DNA from: Limnohabitans sp. 2KL-17
GTDB taxonomy: Bacteria; Pseudomonadota; Gammaproteobacteria; Burkholderiales; Burkholderiaceae_C
DNA length: 55,358 bases
Direction: 5' to 3'
Assembly: GCF_003063415.1 (NCBI RefSeq)
Contig: NZ_NESK01000027.1
Coordinates: forward strand, 1 to 55,358
Shown: in pieces, positions 36,929-44,943 of the stretch
Position numbering within the stretch: position 1 is the first letter of the stretch
Layout: each line of letters opens with the position of its first letter
Made by a program: the position numbers and the translations under genes
Notes under the pieces: model-generated
What the model was told of the DNA's origin: nothing
The model's database searches: none
The model's input: only the letters and a program-made list of their open reading frames with translations

Positions 36929-38632
36929 TCAGTAAAGATCAAGCACGGCACCTTTGCTGGCGCTCGAGGCGTTGAAGGCGAATTTGGCCTGCACGCCTCG
37001 TGTGTAACGGGGTGCGGGAGGGGTCCAGCCTTCACGCCGCTTGGCCAGTTCTGCTTCAGCCACGTTAAGTTCCAGCACCAGTTTGTGTGCATCGATGGTG
37101 ATGCTGTCGCCTTCGTGCACAAAAGCAATGTTGCCGCCAGCGGCTGCTTCAGGGGCGACGTGGCCCACCACCATGCCCCAGGTGCCACCCGAAAAGCGGC
37201 CATCGGTGATCAGGCCCACGGTTTCGCCCAAACCTGCGCCGATCAGGGCGCCTGTGGGTGCCAGCATTTCAGGCATGCCAGGACCACCTTTGGGGCCAAG
37301 ATAGCGCAAAACCATCACGTCTCCCGCCTTGATCTTGCCAGCCAAAATCGCCTCGAGGGCAGATTGTTCGTCGTCGAATACACGGGCAGGACCTGTGATG
37401 ACCGGATTTTTCAGGCCCGTGATCTTGGCCACGGCACCTTCGGGTGACAAGTTGCCCTTGAGGATGGCCAAGTGGCCTTCGGCATACATGGGCTTGTCGA
37501 TCGGGCGGATCACATCCTGGTCAGCACGGGGAACGTCCGGAACGTCTTTCAGGTTTTCGGCAACGGTCTTGCCGTTGATGGTCATGCAGTCGCCATGCAG
37601 CAAGCCGGCTTTCAGCAGCACCTTCATGACTTGCGGAATCCCACCTGCCTGGTGCAGGTCGACGGCCAGGTATTTGCCACTGGGTTTCAGGTCGCAGATC
37701 ACAGGGATCTTCTTGCGCATGCGCTCAAAGTCGTCGATGGTCCAGGCCACCTCTGCGGTGTGGGCAATGGCCAGGAAGTGCAGTACCGCGTTGGTGGAGC
37801 CACCGGTGGCCATGATCACAGCCACGGCGTTTTCAATGGCTTCCTTGGTCACGATGTCGCGCGGCTTCAGGTTTTTCTTGATGGCCTCAATCAGCACTTT
37901 GGCCGATTCCTTGGCCGAATTTTCCTTTTCGTCTTGTGGGTTGGCCATGGTCGACGAGTAGGGCAGGGACATGCCCAGGGCTTCAAAAGCCGAGGACATG
38001 GTGTTGGCGGTGTACATCCCGCCGCAAGAACCCGTGCCAGGAATCGCACGCTTTTCAATTTCTTTCAGGTCAAAATCACTGAGTTTGCCGGCGGCGTTTT
38101 CGCCCACGGCTTCAAACACGCTCACGATGTTCAGGTCTTTGCCCTGGTAGCGGCCGGGCAAGATGGTGCCGCCGTAAACGTAAATGGCAGGCACGTTTGC
38201 GCGCAGCATCCCCATCATGCCGCCGGGCATGTTTTTGTCGCAGCCACCCACGACCAGCACGCCGTCCATCCACTGGCCCTGCACGCAAGTTTCGATGCAG
38301 TCCGAGATCACTTCGCGGCTGACCAAAGAGTACTTCATGCCTTCGGTGCCCATGGCCATGCCGTCAGAAATAGTGGGTGTGCCAAATACCTGGGCATTGC
38401 CGCCAGCCTCTTCGATCCCTTGAATGGCCGCATCGGCCAGCTTTTGCAGGCCACTGTTGCAAGGGGTGATGGTGCTGTGGCCATTCGCCACGCCCACCAT
38501 GGGTTTGACGAAATCACCCTCTTCATAACCCATGGCGTAGTACATCGAGCGGTTGGGGGCGCGGGATTTGCCCTGCGTGATGTTGGCGCTGCGGCGGTTG
38601 ATGGGGGTGATCGGAATGATTTTGTCGCTCAT
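36929..38632 (-). CDS. ilvD: Dihydroxy-acid dehydratase
   Basis: Iron-sulfur enzyme of valine, leucine and isoleucine synthesis that dehydrates dihydroxy-acids to 2-oxo acids. It has 567 residues. Cluster cysteines lie in [19 protein letters not shown] and [14 protein letters not shown], and the Mg-binding region in [16 protein letters not shown]. The start [10 protein letters not shown] at 38632 is family-like; the frame stays open to 39262, but that part is antisense to lgt. It is divergent from lgt. Confidence 0.96.
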   Translation of the reverse strand: MSDKIIPITPINRRSANITQGKSRAPNRSMYYAMGYEEGDFVKPMVGVANGHSTITPCNSGLQKLADAAIQGIEEAGGNAQVFGTPTISDGMAMGTEGMKYSLVSREVISDCIETCVQGQWMDGVLVVGGCDKNMPGGMMGMLRANVPAIYVYGGTILPGRYQGKDLNIVSVFEAVGENAAGKLSDFDLKEIEKRAIPGTGSCGGMYTANTMSSAFEALGMSLPYSSTMANPQDEKENSAKESAKVLIEAIKKNLKPRDIVTKEAIENAVAVIMATGGSTNAVLHFLAIAHTAEVAWTIDDFERMRKKIPVICDLKPSGKYLAVDLHQAGGIPQVMKVLLKAGLLHGDCMTINGKTVAENLKDVPDVPRADQDVIRPIDKPMYAEGHLAILKGNLSPEGAVAKITGLKNPVITGPARVFDDEQSALEAILAGKIKAGDVMVLRYLGPKGGPGMPEMLAPTGALIGAGLGETVGLITDGRFSGGTWGMVVGHVAPEAAAGGNIAFVHEGDSITIDAHKLVLELNVAEAELAKRREGWTPPAPRYTRGVQAKFAFNASSASKGAVLDLY

Positions 38633-38734
38633 GGTGGTGTCTTTATAAAAGCCCAAAAGAAGGTCGAGAGATTCTAACGGGCGACAGCGACAGCCTTTGT
38701 CCACTTTGGCGCATGGCCGGTGCACAATCCGGGC

Positions 38735-39532
38735 ATGCTGATTCATCCTCAAATCGACCCCGTCGCCCTGCAATTGGGGCCCTTGGCCATCCACTGGTAT
38801 GGCCTGACCTATTTGGCCGCGTTTGGCCTGTTTTTTTGGCTGGGCGTGCGGCGTCTGGGCCATGCGCCCTTCAAAAACTTGCCGCAATGGCAAAAACGCG
38901 ATGTTGAAGATATCCTGTTTCTGGGCGTCTTGGGCGTGATTCTGGGCGGGCGCGTGGGGTACTGCCTGTTTTACAAACCCGCTTATTACCTGTCGAATCC
39001 CCTGGAGATTTTTGCCATCTGGCAAGGCGGCATGAGTTTCCATGGTGGCATGCTGGGCGTGATGGCTGCCATGGTCTGGTTTGCCAGCACGCGCCATCGC
39101 CCGTTTTTGCAGGTCATGGATTTTGTGGCACCTTGCGTGCCCACAGGTTTGGCCGCTGGGCGCGTTGGCAACTTCATCAACGGCGAATTGTGGGGGCGCT
39201 TGGCGGATCCAGCTCTGCCATGGGGCATGGTGTTCAGGGGGGCGGGTGATGCGCCGCGCCATCCATCGCAGGTCTACCAGTTTTTGCTCGAAGGTGTGCT
39301 GTTGTTCGTGCTGTTGTGGTTCTATGCGCGCAAGCCTCGGTCACAAGGGCAGGTGGCGTTTGCTTTCTTGTTCGGCTATGGCGTGTTCCGATTTGTGGCC
39401 GAGTTCTTCCGTGAGCCTGATTCGCACCTGGGCCTCTTGAGCCTGGGCATGAGCATGGGGCAGTGGCTGTGTGTACCAATGATCGCGGGCGGCGCACTGC
39501 TGTGGCTGTGGTGCGGACGCCGGACGCCCTAA
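38735..39532 (+). CDS. lgt: Prolipoprotein diacylglyceryl transferase
   Basis: Inner-membrane enzyme that adds diacylglycerol from phosphatidylglycerol to the lipobox cysteine of prolipoproteins; NlpD in this window would be a substrate. The 265-residue protein has seven predicted membrane segments, [11 protein letters not shown] near the start, and the Lgt signature [14 protein letters not shown] (around 138-151). ATG 38735 is chosen because it gives [12 protein letters not shown], the usual N-terminus. Confidence 0.96.
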   Translation: MLIHPQIDPVALQLGPLAIHWYGLTYLAAFGLFFWLGVRRLGHAPFKNLPQWQKRDVEDILFLGVLGVILGGRVGYCLFYKPAYYLSNPLEIFAIWQGGMSFHGGMLGVMAAMVWFASTRHRPFLQVMDFVAPCVPTGLAAGRVGNFINGELWGRLADPALPWGMVFRGAGDAPRHPSQVYQFLLEGVLLFVLLWFYARKPRSQGQVAFAFLFGYGVFRFVAEFFREPDSHLGLLSLGMSMGQWLCVPMIAGGALLWLWCGRRTP

Positions 39533-39553
39533 GCTCTGATCGTCAGGCGGGTT

Positions 39554-40021
39554 TCAACGGTCAAGTGGCAGGACCGTGCTCTCCTTGATTTCTTCCATCA
39601 CCACATAGCTGTTGGACTGTGCAGGCACCGGGATTTTGTTGAGGATGGTGCCCAGCAGTTCGCGGTAATCGCTCATGGCGCGCAGCCGCGCCTTGACCAG
39701 GTAATCGAAGCTGCCCGAGACCAGGTGGCACTCGAGCACATCGGGCATCAGACCCACCTCACGGCGCACGGTTTCAAAGACCTGCGGTGATTTTTGTGAC
39801 AGTGTGATCTCGATGAAGACCAGCAGCGGCTTGCCCAGCTTCGCCGCATTCACCCGGGCGTGGTAACCGGTGATCAAGCCCTGCCGTTCGAGCCGCTTGA
39901 TGCGCTCCGAACAGGGGGATGTGGACAGGCCCACCTGTTCGCCCACTTCGGTGACTGACATCCGACCGTTGCGTTGCAGCAGATCCAGGATTTTGAGGTC
40001 AATGCGGTCAGGTTCGGACAT
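39554..40021 (-). CDS. Lrp/AsnC-family transcription regulator
   Basis: 155-residue regulator with the N-terminal helix-turn-helix (DLKILDLLQRNGRMSVTEVG, then SPCSERIKRLERQG) and a C-terminal RAM/AsnC ligand domain (LVSGSFDYLVKAR). It is divergent from dadA with 126 bases between, which hold an inverted repeat and an Lrp-like site. The arrangement points to an alanine-responsive activator of D-amino acid dehydrogenase (DadR/Bkd-type Lrp), by analogy with known dad loci. Confidence 0.9.
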   Translation of the reverse strand: MSEPDRIDLKILDLLQRNGRMSVTEVGEQVGLSTSPCSERIKRLERQGLITGYHARVNAAKLGKPLLVFIEITLSQKSPQVFETVRREVGLMPDVLECHLVSGSFDYLVKARLRAMSDYRELLGTILNKIPVPAQSNSYVVMEEIKESTVLPLDR

Positions 40022-40030
40022 ATTGCGGTG

Positions 40031-40050
40031 AAGGCCTGAAATAAGGCCTT
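40031..40050. promoter_or_regulatory. Inverted repeat in the lrp-dadA control region
   Basis: AAGGCCT-N6-AGGCCTT is a perfect inverted repeat ten bases from the lrp start. It may be an operator or an mRNA hairpin in the lrp leader. Confidence 0.4.
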
Positions 40051-40085
40051 TAAACAGTTGAAATTGCTGCTATTAAACATTAATT

Positions 40086-40100
40086 CGAGAAATTATTCTG
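40086..40100 (+). promoter_or_regulatory. Lrp-like binding site upstream of dadA
   Basis: CGAGAAATTATTCTG matches 12 of 15 positions of the E. coli Lrp consensus YAGHAWATTWTDCTR. It lies between the divergent genes, 48 bases from the dadA start. Confidence 0.45.
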
Positions 40101-40147
40101 CTTTGAATCCATAACATCACCGGATCTCAAGTCAATAGGGGTCTGTC

Positions 40148-41458
40148 ATGAAAGTTGTCGTGTTGGGTGGAGGCGTGATTGGGGTGAGCACTGCCTGGGC
40201 GCTGCTGCGCCAGGGGGCACAGGTCACGCTGGTGGATCGCCAAAATGGTGTGGCACTCGAGACGAGCTTTGCCAATGCGGGTCAGGTGTCGCCCGGTTAT
40301 TCGACGCCTTGGGCTGCCCCAGGCGTTCCGCTCAAGGCCTTAGGTTGGTTGTTCCAGTCCCATGCCCCGCTGGCCATCCGTCCCGACGGCACCCTTTTCC
40401 AGTGGCGCTGGATGGCGGCCATGCTGGCCAATTGCACAGCCAGCCGCTATGCCGTCAACAAGGAGCGCATGATGCGCCTGTCCGAGTACAGCCGGGACTG
40501 CTTGCGCGCCTGGCGTGCAGAAACCGGCATTGACTACGAAGCCCGCAGTCAGGGCACTTTGCAGCTGTTTCGCAGCCAGGCCCAACTCGACGCCGCTGCC
40601 CGCGATGTGGCCGTGCTGCAGGAGTGTGGTGTGCCGTTTGAGCTGCTGGATGCTGCCGGGGTGGTGGGGGCGGAGCCAGCGTTGGCACACGCCAGTGCAC
40701 CGATCCGAGGCGGTCTGCGCCTGCCCAACGACGAAACAGGCGATTGCCACCTGTTCACCCGCCAGCTGGCAGATCGCGCCTGCGCTCAAGGGATGAGACT
40801 GCGCAGCACTTGCAACGTGCAGGCGCTGGAGGGCGACGGCCAACGCATCACAGGGGTACGGCTGGCCAGTGCGGCTGGTGGCGAGAGCGAGCTGCTGCTA
40901 GCGGACGTGGTGGTGCTGGCAGCCGGCAGCTATTCCCGTGACTTGTTGCTGCCGCTCGGACTGGACATTCCGGTTTACCCAGTCAAGGGCTACTCACTCA
41001 CCATGCCGTTGTGCGATGCCTCGCTCGCACCCCAGTCCACCGTGCTGGACGAGACCTACAAGATTGCACTGACCCGCCTCGGTGATCGTCTGCGTGTCGG
41101 GGGCATGGCCGAGCTGGCTGGCTTTGATCTGCGTCTGAACCCACGCCGCCGTGCCACGCTCGAGAAGGTCACGCGTGAACTTTTTCCGGGTGGTGATCTG
41201 ACGCAGGCCCAGTTCTGGACTGGACTGCGCCCCATGACGCCGGATGGCACGCCACTGGTGGGCGCAACGCCGCTGCGTGGGCTTTACCTCAATACGGGTC
41301 ACGGCACATTGGGCTGGACCATGGCCTGCGGCAGTGCGCAGCTGCTGGCCGATCTGATCTCGGGTCGCCAGCCGGCCATCCGCAACGAAGGGCTCGACAT
41401 GGGTCGTTACGGTAAACGTGGCAACCAAAGCCGCCTGAGAGCGTTGGCGCCAGCCTGA
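40148..41458 (+). CDS. dadA: D-amino acid dehydrogenase
   Basis: Membrane-associated FAD enzyme that oxidises D-alanine and other D-amino acids to 2-oxo acids and passes electrons to the respiratory chain. It has 436 residues: FAD-binding [17 protein letters not shown] (residues 6-22), the DAO fold, [15 protein letters not shown], and the C-terminal [16 protein letters not shown]. The usual partner, alanine racemase (dadX), is not adjacent. The divergent Lrp-type regulator is the likely controller. Confidence 0.93.
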   Translation: MKVVVLGGGVIGVSTAWALLRQGAQVTLVDRQNGVALETSFANAGQVSPGYSTPWAAPGVPLKALGWLFQSHAPLAIRPDGTLFQWRWMAAMLANCTASRYAVNKERMMRLSEYSRDCLRAWRAETGIDYEARSQGTLQLFRSQAQLDAAARDVAVLQECGVPFELLDAAGVVGAEPALAHASAPIRGGLRLPNDETGDCHLFTRQLADRACAQGMRLRSTCNVQALEGDGQRITGVRLASAAGGESELLLADVVVLAAGSYSRDLLLPLGLDIPVYPVKGYSLTMPLCDASLAPQSTVLDETYKIALTRLGDRLRVGGMAELAGFDLRLNPRRRATLEKVTRELFPGGDLTQAQFWTGLRPMTPDGTPLVGATPLRGLYLNTGHGTLGWTMACGSAQLLADLISGRQPAIRNEGLDMGRYGKRGNQSRLRALAPA

Positions 41459-41567
41459 GCCATTTGAGTTTTGCTCTGGCCGCTTTTGCAACCAGTTGCC
41501 CCACGCACCGCTTCATTGGCCGTAGCCGCCCGCAGTGAAACTGGATCTCCCTTGCGGCTTGCCAATC

Positions 41568-41585
41568 AGCGCCGGGGCGCTTTTT
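41568..41585 (+). terminator. Weak terminator after dadA
   Basis: AGCGC-CGGG-GCGCT followed by TTTT, 110 bases after dadA. The rest of the 280-base gap before the Bug gene shows no gene. Confidence 0.45.
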
Positions 41586-41738
41586 GCGGGGTTTCCTGTC
41601 CAGTTCAGGTGTCACCCTTGTTACTTTTAATGGGACTGGCCAAGGGAGCAAGGCCGAATGTTGATTGTTTTTGCCAGAGATGGTTCGCTGCCAAAGACTT
41701 TATGATGCACAAACCCATATAAAAAAAGGAGACACGCC

Positions 41739-42734
41739 ATGACAGACTGCATGCCATCGGGCCAACGCCGGGATTTCATCAAAGCCATGGCCGCCCTGGC
41801 CGGGACGATGCCTGTGTGGGCTCATGCCCAAAGCACTTGGCCTTCCAAGCCTGTGACCTTGGTAGTGCCTTTTCCCGCCGGAGGTGGTACCGACGCGTTT
41901 GCGCGGCCGATGTCGGCCCAATTTTCCAAATTAACCGGCAAGCAACTGATCATCGACAACCGGGGTGGTGCAGGCGGCACTTTGGGTGCCGGCATCGCGG
42001 CCAAGTCAGCGCCTGATGGCTACAACCTCTTCATGGGTGCCGTGCACCACACCATTGCACCGAGCATGTACCCTAAGCTGGATTACGACTTGGAGCGTGA
42101 CCTGATTCCACTCATCCTGGTAGCTAACGTGCCCCAAGTGGTGGTGGTCAACCCCAAGAAGGTGGATGCCCCTGACTTCAAAGCGTTTCTTGAATTTGTC
42201 AAGAAGAACCCAGGGCGTTTGAACTATGGCTCCGCTGGAGGCGGGACGTCCCACCATCTGGCAGGTGAGTTGTTCAAGCTTCAAACCAAAACTTTCATCA
42301 CGCACATTCCCTACCGTGGGGCTGGCCCTGCTTTGCAAGACCTGATTGCAGGTAACGTGGACATGATGTTTGATGGTTTGGGCTCATCTGCAGCGCACAT
42401 CAAAGGGGGCCGCATCAAGGCCCTGATGGTCTCAGGTGCCAAGCGCAATGCCGCTTTTCCGGACGTGCCCTGCTCGGCAGAACTGGGCTTGCCTGACTAC
42501 ACCGTGTCCACTTGGTACGGTGTCTGGGCACCCAAAGGTACGCCTGCAGATGCGCAGGCTCGTGCCATTGATGAAATTCGCCGCTCTTGCCTGACCGATG
42601 AAGCCAAAGCCGTTTGGGCCTCACAAGGCGCTGAGTTCCCCAATCTGACCACCACCCAATTTGATGCCTTCATCAAAAAAGAACTGGCCAAGTGGTCCCA
42701 GGTTGTCAAGTCATCCGGCGCCAAACTGGATTGA
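41739..42734 (+). CDS. Bug-family (TctC-like) periplasmic substrate-binding protein
   Basis: 331-residue periplasmic binding protein. The N-terminus has a twin-arginine-like motif, QRRDFIKAMAALAG, followed by a hydrophobic stretch and a cleavage-like AHAQ, so Tat export is possible. The mature protein shows Bug hallmarks: WPSKPVTLVVPFPAGGGTDA, IDNRGGAGGTLGAGIA, and NYGSAGGGTSHHLAGELF. Bug proteins bind small carboxylates and are strongly expanded in Burkholderiales; many have no adjacent transporter, as here. The matB neighbour 62 bases downstream suggests malonate or a related dicarboxylate. Confidence 0.9.
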   Translation: MTDCMPSGQRRDFIKAMAALAGTMPVWAHAQSTWPSKPVTLVVPFPAGGGTDAFARPMSAQFSKLTGKQLIIDNRGGAGGTLGAGIAAKSAPDGYNLFMGAVHHTIAPSMYPKLDYDLERDLIPLILVANVPQVVVVNPKKVDAPDFKAFLEFVKKNPGRLNYGSAGGGTSHHLAGELFKLQTKTFITHIPYRGAGPALQDLIAGNVDMMFDGLGSSAAHIKGGRIKALMVSGAKRNAAFPDVPCSAELGLPDYTVSTWYGVWAPKGTPADAQARAIDEIRRSCLTDEAKAVWASQGAEFPNLTTTQFDAFIKKELAKWSQVVKSSGAKLD

Positions 42735-42796
42735 GTTTTTTGGGCCATTTCAAGGGCCTGTAAGCGGGCCCTTTCCCACGTTTGTATTTTGAGACC

Positions 42797-44356
42797 ATGA
42801 CCAACGACAACCTGTTTTCAGCCCTACGGGCTGCTTTTCCTGCCGATCTAAATGCGGTGGCCATCGAGACAGATGATGGTCTCAAATACAGTTGGAGAGA
42901 CCTCGACCGTGCCACGGCCATGGTGGCCAATTTGTTGCATTCGCTCAATCTGCCCGACGGAAGCAGGGTGGCGGTACAGGTCGAAAAATCGGTGGAGGCC
43001 ATGGTCCTTTACTTGGCCACTTTGCGAGCTGGCTATGTTTTTCTACCACTCAACACGGCGTACCAAAGTGCCGAAATTGAGTATTTCATCGGCAACGCCG
43101 AACCTGCGGTTGTGGTGTGCAGCGGGGCCAACTTCGGCTGGGTCAGCAAGATTGCGTTCAAGGCGGGAACACAACACGTGTTCACTCTGAACGATGACCG
43201 AACCGGCAGTTTGCTTGAGCGCGCTGCGCATCAAAGCGACCAGCACCAGGCAGCCATTCGAAAAGCCGATGACCTGGCCGCCATTTTGTACACCAGTGGC
43301 ACCACGGGCCGCAGCAAGGGCGCCATGCTCACGCACGGCAACATGCTCAGCAACGCCCGCACACTCAAGGATTATTGGGGCTGGACGTCAACCGGAGGGC
43401 CTGATGGCCGTGGCGATGTGCTCATCCACGCACTGCCTATATTCCATGTGCACGGCCTGTTTGTGGCCATCCATGGCGCATTGATCAATGGCAGCAAGAT
43501 GATCTGGATGGCCAAATTTGACCCCAAGCGCGTCATTGCCCACATGGCCAAGGCCACTGTGTTCATGGGCGTGCCTACACTGTATGTGCGCATGCTGTCA
43601 GAGCCGTCCTTGACCAAGGCTGCCACCCAGAACATGCGCCTGTTCATCGCAGGCTCAGCGCCTTTGTTGATTGAAACCTTCACTGAATGGCAGCAACGCA
43701 CGGGGCACACGATATTGGAGCGTTATGGCATGAGCGAAACAGCCATGCTGACCTCCAACCCCTACGCCGCAGACAAGCGTTATGCCAACCAGTCCGAAAG
43801 ACGTGGAGGCACAGTGGGTTTTCCTTTGCCAGACGTCTCGCTGCAAGTGATTGGAGAAGACGGGCGCAAGCTGCCTGTTGGCGAGATTGGGGGCATTCAG
43901 GTCAAAGGGCCCAATGTTTTCAAGGGCTACTGGCGCATGCCTGAGAAAACGGCCGAAGAGTTCACCGTGGATGGTTATTTCAAGACGGGCGACGTGGGCA
44001 AGGTTGACGAACGTGGCTACGTGACGATCGTGGGGCGCAGCAAAGACCTCATCATCAGCGGTGGCTACAACGTGTACCCCGCAGAGATTGAGGGCTACAT
44101 CAACGAGATGAAGGGTGTGTCTGAAAGCGCGGTGGTGGGCGTCCAGCACCCTGACTTTGGCGAGGTCGGCGTAGCTGTGGTCATTGCCAAGCTCGGGACA
44201 GCCCTCAAGCCTGAAGCGATCTTGGCCGAGCTAAAGGCAAATCTGGCGAACTTCAAGATCCCCAAGCGTTGCTTTGTCGTGGCCGAGTTGCCGCGCAACA
44301 CCATGGGCAAGGTGCAAAAGAACCTGCTCCGCGAGCAATACAAGGGGCTGTTTTAG
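42797..44356 (+). CDS. matB: Malonyl-CoA synthetase-like acyl-CoA ligase
   Basis: 519-residue AMP-forming ligase. The ATP loop is LYTSGTTGRSKGAMLTHGN, the second core motif is ERYGMSETAMLTSNP, then GYFKTGDVGKVDERGYVTIVGR, and the C-terminal catalytic lysine is in TMGKVQKNLL. Overall it resembles MatB, which activates malonate to malonyl-CoA. There is no malonyl-CoA decarboxylase (matA) next to it, so the product might feed fatty-acid synthesis; methylmalonate is another possible substrate. Confidence 0.82.
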   Translation: MTNDNLFSALRAAFPADLNAVAIETDDGLKYSWRDLDRATAMVANLLHSLNLPDGSRVAVQVEKSVEAMVLYLATLRAGYVFLPLNTAYQSAEIEYFIGNAEPAVVVCSGANFGWVSKIAFKAGTQHVFTLNDDRTGSLLERAAHQSDQHQAAIRKADDLAAILYTSGTTGRSKGAMLTHGNMLSNARTLKDYWGWTSTGGPDGRGDVLIHALPIFHVHGLFVAIHGALINGSKMIWMAKFDPKRVIAHMAKATVFMGVPTLYVRMLSEPSLTKAATQNMRLFIAGSAPLLIETFTEWQQRTGHTILERYGMSETAMLTSNPYAADKRYANQSERRGGTVGFPLPDVSLQVIGEDGRKLPVGEIGGIQVKGPNVFKGYWRMPEKTAEEFTVDGYFKTGDVGKVDERGYVTIVGRSKDLIISGGYNVYPAEIEGYINEMKGVSESAVVGVQHPDFGEVGVAVVIAKLGTALKPEAILAELKANLANFKIPKRCFVVAELPRNTMGKVQKNLLREQYKGLF

Positions 44357-44393
44357 GATCTGAGCGCCCCGCCAAGGTGCACAGATCGTCGGA

Positions 44394-44837
44394 TCAGCGC
44401 AATACCAGGACGGGAACCTGCGAATGCGTCAATACTTGCTGGGTTTCGCTGCCCAAGAGCAAGCGTTTGATGCCTTTGCGACCATGCGAGGCCATGACAA
44501 TCAGGTCGGCCTTCTGTTTTTTTGCAGCTGCAATGATGGCGTCCGAGATGACATCTGATTTCACTGTCATCGCCTTGGCCACTACACCTTTGGCCTTGGC
44601 AGCCTTTTCAATAGCACTCAGTTGCACCATGGCCGATTCATTCCATTGCTTTTCAACGCGTGAGATCTCTTCAGCCGACAAGGGAATGCTGCCTTCAAAA
44701 TAGGCTTGAGGGTAGCGCGGCACCACCTTGAGAGCGACCAATTCTGCTCCGCAAGTCGCAGCAAGCGCGATGGCACTCGTCACCGCTTTTTTGGACAAAG
44801 TGGAACCGTCGGTGGCCACGAGAATGCGTTGGTACAT
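44394..44837 (-). CDS. Universal stress protein (UspA family)
   Basis: 147-residue single-domain Usp. It begins MYQRILVATDGSTLSKKAVT and ends with the ATP-binding pattern ASHGRKGIKRLLLGSETQQV, so it belongs to the nucleotide-binding class. AGGAG precedes the ATG. It is divergent from ccoI, and the shared gap holds one FNR box in the exact middle of two outward -10 elements, so low oxygen should induce it together with the oxidase assembly gene. Confidence 0.92.
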   Translation of the reverse strand: MYQRILVATDGSTLSKKAVTSAIALAATCGAELVALKVVPRYPQAYFEGSIPLSAEEISRVEKQWNESAMVQLSAIEKAAKAKGVVAKAMTVKSDVISDAIIAAAKKQKADLIVMASHGRKGIKRLLLGSETQQVLTHSQVPVLVLR

Positions 44838-44867
44838 GGAGTGCTCCTGATTGATGGAAAGTGACCC

Positions 44868-44873
44868 AGCATA
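44868..44873 (-). promoter_or_regulatory. -10 element of the uspA promoter
   Basis: TATGCT on the minus strand, at the exact class II distance from the FNR box (box centre at -41.5 if transcription starts at 44861). The leader to ATG 44837 would be about 23 bases and includes the ribosome site. Confidence 0.65.
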
Positions 44874-44895
44874 AAAGAGGGGCGGGCCTCTTCAA

Positions 44896-44909
44896 TTGAT
44901 GCACGTCAA
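44896..44909. promoter_or_regulatory. FNR box shared by uspA and ccoI
   Basis: TTGATGCACGTCAA differs from TTGAT-N4-ATCAA at one position. Identical TATGCT -10 elements stand 29.5 bases from its centre on both sides, so one FNR dimer can activate both genes. Confidence 0.8.
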
Positions 44910-44931
44910 GCTTTCATTTGTTCACCTGCCG

Positions 44932-44937
44932 TATGCT
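44932..44937 (+). promoter_or_regulatory. -10 element of the ccoI promoter
   Basis: TATGCT at class II spacing from the FNR box; the predicted start of transcription is 44944, the same base as the first ATG of ccoI. Confidence 0.65.
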
Positions 44938-44943
44938 TTGAAC

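Noticed and set aside
37472..38677. 401-codon open frame opposite ilvD
   Set aside because: It is His/Gly-rich with no domain pattern and lies antisense to a full, conserved ilvD; it reflects codon bias of the real gene.
38633..39262. N-terminal extension of ilvD
   Set aside because: The extra 210 codons are antisense to lgt and unrelated to IlvD; the family start is at 38632.
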